Source: Saccharomyces paradoxus (taxonomy: Eukaryota; Ascomycota; Saccharomycetes; Saccharomycetales; Saccharomycetaceae). Taken from it: a DNA stretch of 64,000 bases. The notes beneath the pieces were generated by a model. It did not search any database. It worked only from the letters and a program-made list of their open reading frames with translations, and was not told the DNA's origin. This document shows positions 56,857-64,000 of this stretch, in pieces (within the stretch, counting starts at the first letter, position 1; each line of letters opens with the position of its first letter). The DNA lies in the NCBI RefSeq assembly GCF_002079055.1, contig NC_047501.1:1014406-1078405 (forward strand), in the 5' to 3' direction. Made by a program: the position numbers and the translations under genes.

Positions 56857-57061
56857 TAAAGGTAGTAAGTAGCCTTTGGTCGAACATCCGGGTAAGAGTC
56901 AATAGGGCTTGGAGGAGACGTACATGAGGGCTATTTAGGGCTATTTAGGGCTATGTAGAAGTGCTGTAGGGCTAAAGAACAGGATTTCATTTTCATTTTT
57001 TTTAATTTCGGTCAGAAAGCCGGGTAAGGAGTGACAGCGAGAGTAAAGATAGATGTGAAAA

Positions 57062-57351
57062 GTGTGTGGGTGTGGGTGTGGTGTGGGTGTGGTGTGGGTG
57101 TGGGTGTGGTGTGGGTGTGGTGTGGGTGTGGTGTGGGTGTGGGTGTGGTGTGGGTGTGGTGTGTGGGTGTGGGTGTGGTGTGTGGGTGTGGGTGTGGTGT
57201 GGGTGTGGTGTGGGTGTGGTGTGTGTGGTGTGTGTGTGGGTGTGGTGTGTGGGTGTGGGTGTGGGTGTGGTGTGGTGTGGGTGTGGTGTGTGGGTGTGGG
57301 TGTGGTGTGGTGTGGGTGTGGTGTGGTGTGTGGGTGTGGGTGTGGTGTGGG
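57062..57351 (+). repeat. telomeric TG1-3 tract between the two Y' elements
   Basis: This is a 290-bp pure TG1-3 tract with the same motif as the X-Y' tract. Its length is close to that of a whole yeast telomere and longer than the usual tract between tandem Y' elements. Frames through it on either strand are artefacts. Confidence 0.93.
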
Positions 57352-57870
57352 TATATATATGTCACTGTATTGCATGCTGGATGGTGTTAGACAAGGCCGT
57401 AGGGACATATAGCATCTAGGAAGTAACCTTGTACGAAAATAGGCATTATTTCCTGTTTAGGCGATTGTGACGCAGATTTTAGTCCAACGATCTAGCGTCA
57501 AGGAATTTTTTTATAGTGGGACATTGCACCAAGGAAGTAATTTGATACGTCGTTGGTGAATGGGTCTGTTTTCTTATTCGGCGGGGTAATACATTTTTGG
57601 GGGAAGTTTGTCTGTCTGACGCGCCATATGTAGGTACGCCAAAAAGGGCTCCTCTACTTCGAAGCGCGAGGTCGTATACCTAATAAGGAAATGTAATTTA
57701 TAACTTTTTATTATATTGGTCTTTTCGAGAGCGGAAGAAGTTGTAGGCTAAGCGCAGGCTAAGCGTAGGTCCATGTTTAAAGTATCCAAGAGAATATCCA
57801 CGAAGCGGCTGAGCAACGAACAGAATCCTGGTTCTCCTCGACTAAGCAGATAGTTAAGATACTGTGCACC

Positions 57871-60800
57871 ATGGAAATTGAAAACGAAAGTACGTACCGA
57901 GTACTTTATTTTTGCAGGCCGGAAATCAAGGATGAATGAGACATCCTTCTGTTTTCTATGTTGTGCTTGAAGGGGACAGACAGTCCCTTATCTTAGTGAG
58001 ATTTCTTATTAACTGAATTTTCTTTGCTGCTGCTAGAGATTCTGCATCTTCTCAATAGCTTAATTATTACATTCTTAGATGATGATAAGACGGAAACTGG
58101 ACAATCTTTTGTTTATATTGATGGATTTCTTGTCAAAAAGCATAACAATCAACATACTATTGTTAATTTCGAAACTTACAAAAATAAAATGAAAGTTTCC
58201 GATAGGCGTAAGTTTGAAAAAGCAAACTTTGACGAGTTTGAGTCGGCTCTAAATAACAAAAACGACTTGGTACATTGTCCCTCAATAACTTTATTTGAAT
58301 CGATCCCCACGGAAGTGCGGTCATTCTACGAAGACGAAAAGTCTGGTCTAATCAAAGTGGTAAAATTCAGAACTGGTGCAATGGATAGGAAAAGGTCTTT
58401 TGAAAAAATAGTCATTTCCGTCATGGTCGGGAAAAATGTACAAAAGTTCCTGACGTTTGTTGAAGACGAACCAGATTTCCAGGGCGGACCAATCCCTTCA
58501 AAGTATCTTATCCCAAGAAAATCAACTTGATGGTCTACACGTTGTTTCAAGTGCATACTTTGAAATTCAATAGAAAGGATTACGATACCCTTTCTCTTTT
58601 TTACCTCAACAGAGGATACTATAATGAGTTGAGTTTCCGTGTCCTGGAACGTTGTTACGAAACAGCAAGTGCCAGGCCGAACGACAGCTCTACGATGCGT
58701 ACTTTCACCAACTTTGTTTCTGGCACACCTATTGTAAGGAATCTTCAGAAAAGCACCATAAGGAAATATGGATACAATTTGGCACCCTATATGTTTTTGT
58801 TACTACACGTAGATGAGCTATCGATTTTTTCCGCATATCAAGCAAGTCTACCTGGTGAAAAGAAGGTCGACACAGAGCGGCTGAAGCGTGATCTATGCCC
58901 ACGTAAACCCACTGAGATAAAAATACTTTTCACAGATATGTAACGATATGATGAACAAAAAAGACCGATTGGGTGATATTTTGCATATTATCTTGCGAGC
59001 ATGTGCGCTTAATTTTGGGGCAGGTCCCCGTGGTGGCGCTGGTGACGAAGAGGATCGATCTATTACGAATGAAGAACCCATTATTCCCTCTGTGGACGAG
59101 CATGGCTTGAAAGTATGTAAGTTGCGCAGTCCTAACACTCCACGAAGACTCAGAAAAACACTAGATGCCGTGAAAGCTTTATTGGTGTCGTCTTGTGCTT
59201 GTACCGCAAGGGATTTAGATATATTTGATGACAACAACGGCGTTGCAATGTGGAAATGGATCAAAATTCTGTACCACGAAGTAGCGCGGGAAACCACGCT
59301 GAAGGACTCTTATAGAATAACTTTGGTACCTTCTTCTGATGGTATATCAGTATGTGGAAAACTTTTTAATCGCGAGTATGTCCGCGGCTTTTACTTTGCA
59401 TGCAAGGCTCAGTTCGATAACCTTTGGGGAGAGTTGAACAACTGCTTTTATATGCCTACAGTGGTTGATATTGCCGGCCTCATTTTGCGTAATCGAGAAG
59501 TTTTGTTCAGAGAGCCAAAGCGAGGAATTGACGAGTATCTGGAAAACGATTCTTTTCTTCAAATGATACCTGTTAAATATCGTGAAATTGTGCTGCCCAA
59601 GTTGAGAAGAGATACTAACAAAATGACCGCGGCTCTTAAAAATAAAGTCACTGTTGCAATTGACGAGCTTACGGTGCCACTTATGTGGATGGTCCATTTT
59701 GCCGTAGGATACCCTTACCGTTATCCAGAGCTTCAGCTACTCGCTTTTGCCGGTCCTCAGCGCAACGTATACGTCGACGATACAACAAGACGCATCCAAC
59801 TGTACACTGATTACAACAAGAACGGTTCATCGGAGCCTCGACTAAAGACGCTTGACGGACTCACTTCAGATTACGTGTTTTATTTTGTCACTGTGCTAAG
59901 GCAAATGCAAATATGTGCGCTTGGTAACAGTTATGACGCTTTTAATCATGATCCTTGGATGGATGTGGTGGGATTTGAGGATCCAGATCAAGTAACAAAT
60001 CGAGACATTTCGAGGATAGTTTTGTATTCCTACATGTTTCTGAATACCGCGAAGGGCTGTCTGGTTGAATACGCAACTTTTCGGCAGTACATGAGGGAAC
60101 TTCCGAAGAATGCACCTCAGAAGCTGAATTTTCGGGAGATGCGTCAGGGGTTGATTGCCCTAGGACGGCACTGCGTAGGTAGCAGATTTGAAACAGATTT
60201 GTACGAGTCGGCGACGAGTGAACTCATGGCCAATCATTCCGTTCAAACAGGGCGAAATATTTACGGTGTGGATTCCTTTTCGTTAACTAGTGTCAGTGGG
60301 ACGACCGCCACTTTATTGCAGGAACGAGCTTCCGAGCGCTGGATTCAATGGTTAGGCCTTGAAAGCGACTACCATTGTTCATTCTCTAGTACTCGGAATG
60401 CGGAAGACGTAGTGGCAGGTGAGGCGGCGAGTTCAGATCATCATCAAAAAATTTCAAGAGTAACGCGAAAAAGGCCCCGAGAGCCCAAGAGTACAAACGA
60501 TATCCTCGTCGCAGGCCAGAAACTCTTTGGCAGCTCCTTTGAATTCAGGGACTTGCATCAGTTGCGCTTATGTCATGAAATATACATGGCAGACACACCC
60601 TCTGTGGCAGTACAGGCCCCACCGGGCTATGGTAAGACGGAGTTATTTCATCTCCCCTTGATAGCACTGGCGTCTAAGGGCGACGTGAAATATGTGTCGT
60701 TTCTGTTTGTACCGTACACAGTGTTGCTTGCTAATTGCATGATCAGGTTGGGCCGATGCGGTTGCTTGAATGTGGCCCCTGTAAGAAACTTTATTGAAGA

Positions 60801-63594
60801 AGGTTACGATGGCGTTACTGATTTATACGTGGGGATCTACGATGATCTTGCTAGCACTAATTTCACAGACAGGATAGCTGCGTGGGAGAATATTGTTGAG
60901 TGCACCTTTAGGACCAACAACGTAAAATTGGGTTACCTCATTGTAGATGAGTTTCACAACTTTGAAACGGAGGTCTACCGGCAGTCGCAATTTGGGGGCA
61001 TAACTAACCTTGATTTTGACGCTTTTGAGAAAGCAATCTTTTTGAGCGGCACAGCCCCTGAGGCTGTAGCTGATGCTGCGTTGCAGCGTGTTGGGCTTAC
61101 GGGACTGGCCAAGAAATCGATGGACATCAACGAGCTCAAACGGTCGGAAGATCTCAGCAGAGGTCTATCCAGCTATCCAACACGGATGTTTAATCTAATC
61201 AAGGAGAAATCCGAGGTGCCTTTAGGGCATGTTCATAAAATTTGGAAGAAAGTGGAATCACAGCCCGAAGAAGCACTGAAGCTTCTTTTAGCCCTCTTTG
61301 AAAGTGAACCAGAGTCGAAGGCCATTGTAGTTGCAAGCACAACCAACCAAGTGGAAGAATTGGCCTGCTCTTGGAGAAAGTATTTTAGGGTGGTATGGAT
61401 ACACGGGAAGCTGGGTGCTGCAGAAAAGGTGTCTCGCACAAAGGAGTTTGTCACTGACGGTAGCATGCGAGTTCTCATCGGAACGAAATTAGTGACTGAA
61501 GGAATTGACATTAAGCAATTGATGATGGTGATCATGCTTGATAATAGACTTAATATTATTGAGCTCATTCAAGGCGTAGGGAGACTAAGAGATGGGGGCC
61601 TCTGTTATCTATTATCTAGAAAAACAGTTGGGCGGCAAGGAATCGTAAGGGTGAATTACCACCAATTAAGGAAGGCTGTATAACCGAACAGGTACGCGAG
61701 TTCTATGGACTTGAATCAAAGAAAGGAAAAAAGGGCCAGCATGTTGGATGCTGTGGCTCCAGGACAGACCTGTCTGCTGACACAGTGGAACTGATAGAAA
61801 GAATGGACAGATTGGCTGAAAATCAGGCGACAGCTTCCATGTCGATCGTTGCGTTACCGTCTAGCTTCCAGGAGAGCAATAGCAGTGACAGGTACAGAAA
61901 GTATTGCAGCAGTGATGAGGACAGCAACACGTGCATTCATGGTAGTACTAATGCCAGTACTAACGCCAGTACTAATGCGACTACCACTGCTAGTACCAAC
62001 GCCAGGACTAATGCGACTACCAATGCTAGTACTAATGCGACTACCAATGCCAGTACCAATGCGACTACCAACTCCAGCACTAATGCCAGTACCAAACTAC
62101 CAACTCCAGCACTAATGCTACTACCACTGCCAGCACCAACGTCAGGACTAGTGCTACTACCACTGCCAGCATCAACGTCAGGACTAGTGCTACTACCACT
62201 GAAAGTACCAACTCCAGCACTAATGCGACTACCACTGCCAGCATCAACGTCAGGACTAATGCTACTACCACTGAAAGTACCAACTCCAGCACTAATGCTA
62301 CTACCACCGAAAGTACCAACTCCAACACTAGTGCTACTACCACTGCTAGCACCAACTCCAGCACTAATGCTACTACCACTGAAAGTACTAAACGCTAGTG
62401 CCAAGGAGGACGCCAATAAAGATGGCAATGCTGAGGATAATGGATTCCCATCCAGTCACCGACATTAACAAAGAGCCGTATAAGCGGAAAGGGAGTCAAA
62501 TGGTTTTGCTAGAGAGAAAGAAACTGAAAGCACAATTTCCCAATACTTCCGAGAATATGAATGTCTTACAGTTTCTTGGATTTCGGTCTGACGAAATTAA
62601 ACATCTTTTCCTCTATGGTATTGACATATACTTCTGCCCAGAGGGCGTATTCACACAATACGGATTATGCAAGGGCTGTCAAAAGATGTTCGAGCTCTGT
62701 GTCTGTTGGGCTGGCCAGAAAGTATCGTATCGGAGGATGGCTTGGGAAGCACTAGCTGTGGAGAAATGCTGCGAAATGACGAGGAATACAAAGAATACTT
62801 GGAAGACATCGAGCCATATCATGGGGACCCTGTAGGATATTTGAAATATTTTAGCGTAAAAAGGAGAGAGATCTACTCTCAGACAGAGAAATTATGCTTG
62901 GTACCTGGCCATTACTAGAAGAAGAGAAACAATTAGTGTATTGGATTCGACAAGAGGCAAGCAAGGGAGCCAAGTTTTCCGCATGTCTGGAAGGCAGATC
63001 AAAGAGTTGTATTATAAAGTATGGAGCAACTTGCGTGAATCGAAGACAGAGGTACTGCAGTACTTTTTGAACTGGGACGAGAAAAAGTGCCAGGAAGAAT
63101 GGGAGGCAAAAGACGATACGGTCTTTGTGGAAGCGCTCGAGAAAGTTGGAGTTTTTCAGCGTTTGCGTTCCATGACGAGCGCTGGACTGCAGGGTCCGCA
63201 GTACGTCAAGCTGCAGTTTAGCAGGCATCATCGGCAGTTGAGGAGCAGATATGAATTAAGTCTAGGAATGCACTTGCGAGATCAGATTGCGCTGGGAGTT
63301 ACCCCATCTAAAGTGCCGCATTGGACGGCATTCCTGTCGATGCTGATAGGGCTGTTCTACAATAAAATATTTCGGCAGAAACTGGAGTATCTTTTGGAGC
63401 AGATTTCGGAGGTGTGGTTGCTACCACATTGGGTTGATTTAGCAAACGTTGAAGTTCTCGCTGCAGATAACACGAGGGTACCGCTGTACATGCTGATGGT
63501 AGCGGTTCACAAAGAGCTGGATAGCGATGATGTTCCAGACGGTAGATTTGATATATTATTATGTAGAGATTCGAGCAGAGAAGTTGGAGAGTGA
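57871..63594 (+). pseudogene. YRF1: Y' helicase gene with multiple frameshifts (distal copy)
   Basis: This is the counterpart of the proximal helicase gene with the same first exon and splice signals. Compared with that copy it has indels near 58511 (-1), 58920 (+1), 61622 (-1), 62094 (-4), 62390 (+1), 62449 (+1), 62764 (-1) and 62885 (-2). The first pair shifts the frame for about 140 codons and restores it, the third ends the frame at 61683 just after the helicase motifs, and the others break the repeat and C-terminal regions. The Walker A, DEFH and GRLRDGG motifs are still readable in the 58948-61683 frame. Most indels are single bases, several in homopolymers, so sequencing error must be weighed against real decay. 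Confidence 0.85.
61943..62397 (+). repeat. 36-bp minisatellite in distal Y'
   Basis: It has the same unit order and count as in the proximal Y', apart from a 4-bp loss near 62094, a 1-bp gain near 62390 and about three base changes. Identical unit order implies recent duplication or conversion. Confidence 0.85.
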
Positions 63595-63778
63595 AGGAAA
63601 TTGTTGTTACGAAAGTCACTGATTATGTATTGTGTAGTATAGTATATTGTAAGAAATTTTTTTTGTAGGGAATATGCGTTTTGATGTAGTATTTCACTGT
63701 TTTGATTTAGTGTTTGTTGCACGGCAGTAGCGAGAGACAAGTGCGAAAGAGTAGGATAAAAAGACAATCTATAAAAAG

Positions 63779-63789
63779 TAAACATAAAA
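63779..63789 (-). promoter_or_regulatory. ARS consensus in distal Y'
   Basis: It matches TTTTATGTTTA on the minus strand, the counterpart of the site in the proximal Y'. Confidence 0.75.
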
Positions 63790-63994
63790 TAAAGGTAGTA
63801 AGTAGCTTTTGGTTGAACATCCGGGTAAGAGTCAATAGGGCTTGGAGGAGACGTACATGAGGGCTATTTAGGGCTATTTAGGGCTATGTAGAGGTGCTGT
63901 AGGGCTAAAGAACAGGATTTCATTTTCATTTTTTTTAATTTCGGTCAGAAAGCCGGGTAAGGAGTGACAGCGAGAGTAAAGATAGATGTGAAAA

Positions 63995-64000
63995 GTGTGG
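63995..64000 (+). repeat. start of a further TG1-3 tract at window end
   Basis: The last six bases, GTGTGG, follow the Y' end exactly as at the proximal copy. Whether this is the terminal telomere or leads to another Y' cannot be seen. Confidence 0.7.

Larger units (their letters stand above)
50413..57061 (+). mobile_element. proximal Y' element, long class
   Basis: This 6,649-bp Y' element is flanked by TG1-3 tracts on both sides. It starts TATATATATGTCACTG and ends just after GATAGATGTGAAAAG. It includes the helicase gene, an ARS consensus near its right end and the triple GGGCTATTTA-like repeat at 56929-56955. Length places it in the Y'-long class. Confidence 0.95.
57352..63994 (+). mobile_element. 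distal Y' element, long class
   Basis: This is a second Y' copy, offset 6,939 bp from the first and nearly identical. It is 6,643 bp long, six shorter than the proximal copy, fully accounted for by eight small indels in the helicase gene. Its right end is followed by GTGTGG, the start of another TG tract. Confidence 0.95.

Overview
This is subtelomeric DNA from a budding yeast of the Saccharomyces sensu stricto group. Gene content and order match the right end of chromosome XV as I know it from S. cerevisiae: ALD4, GDH1, ATF1, AMF1 (YOR378W), RDR1, FRE3, FIT2, FIT3, FRE5, YOR385W, PHR1, YOR387C, FDH1, YOR389W, FEX1, HSP33, an ERR enolase-like locus and a PAU gene, then the telomere-proximal repeats. 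As I remember the S288C proteins, many genes here (ATF1, FRE3, FDH1, GDH1) differ by more than usual within-species variation. Together with a Ty5 copy whose 5' part is intact, this suggests S. paradoxus or a similarly diverged lineage. That species call is an inference from memory.

Layout. 1-12.6 kb: metabolic genes (aldehyde dehydrogenase, NADP-glutamate dehydrogenase, alcohol acetyltransferase, ammonium facilitator, zinc-cluster repressor). 15.4-24 kb: an iron-uptake cluster of two ferric reductases (FRE3, FRE5) flanking two cell-wall mannoproteins (FIT2, FIT3), with Aft1/Aft2-type CACCC sites upstream of FRE3 and FIT2 and in the intergenic region shared by FIT3 and FRE5. 25-39.7 kb: YOR385W, photolyase PHR1, metal-responsive YOR387C, formate dehydrogenase, YOR389W, the fluoride exporter FEX1 and the DJ-1/Hsp31-like HSP33. 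40.9-47.3 kb: a decaying subtelomeric zone with an enolase-related pseudogene (at least four frameshifts), an intact PAU gene, an unrecognised broken membrane/secreted-protein gene, a solo delta LTR and an intact DUP240 gene.

47.6-64 kb: the chromosome-end structure. An X core (ARS consensus and Abf1 site) is followed by the 5' part of a Ty5 retrotransposon (251-bp LTR, initiator-tRNA primer binding site, gag-protease reading frame, truncated before integrase), X combinatorial repeats, a TTAGGG array and a TG1-3 tract. Then come two long tandem Y' elements separated by about 290 bp of telomere repeat. The proximal Y' encodes an apparently intact, spliced YRF1-type helicase. The distal copy is nearly identical but carries eight indels, none a multiple of three and all inside the coding region. 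The window stops at the first bases of another TG tract. No CRISPR array, rRNA or convincing tRNA gene was seen.
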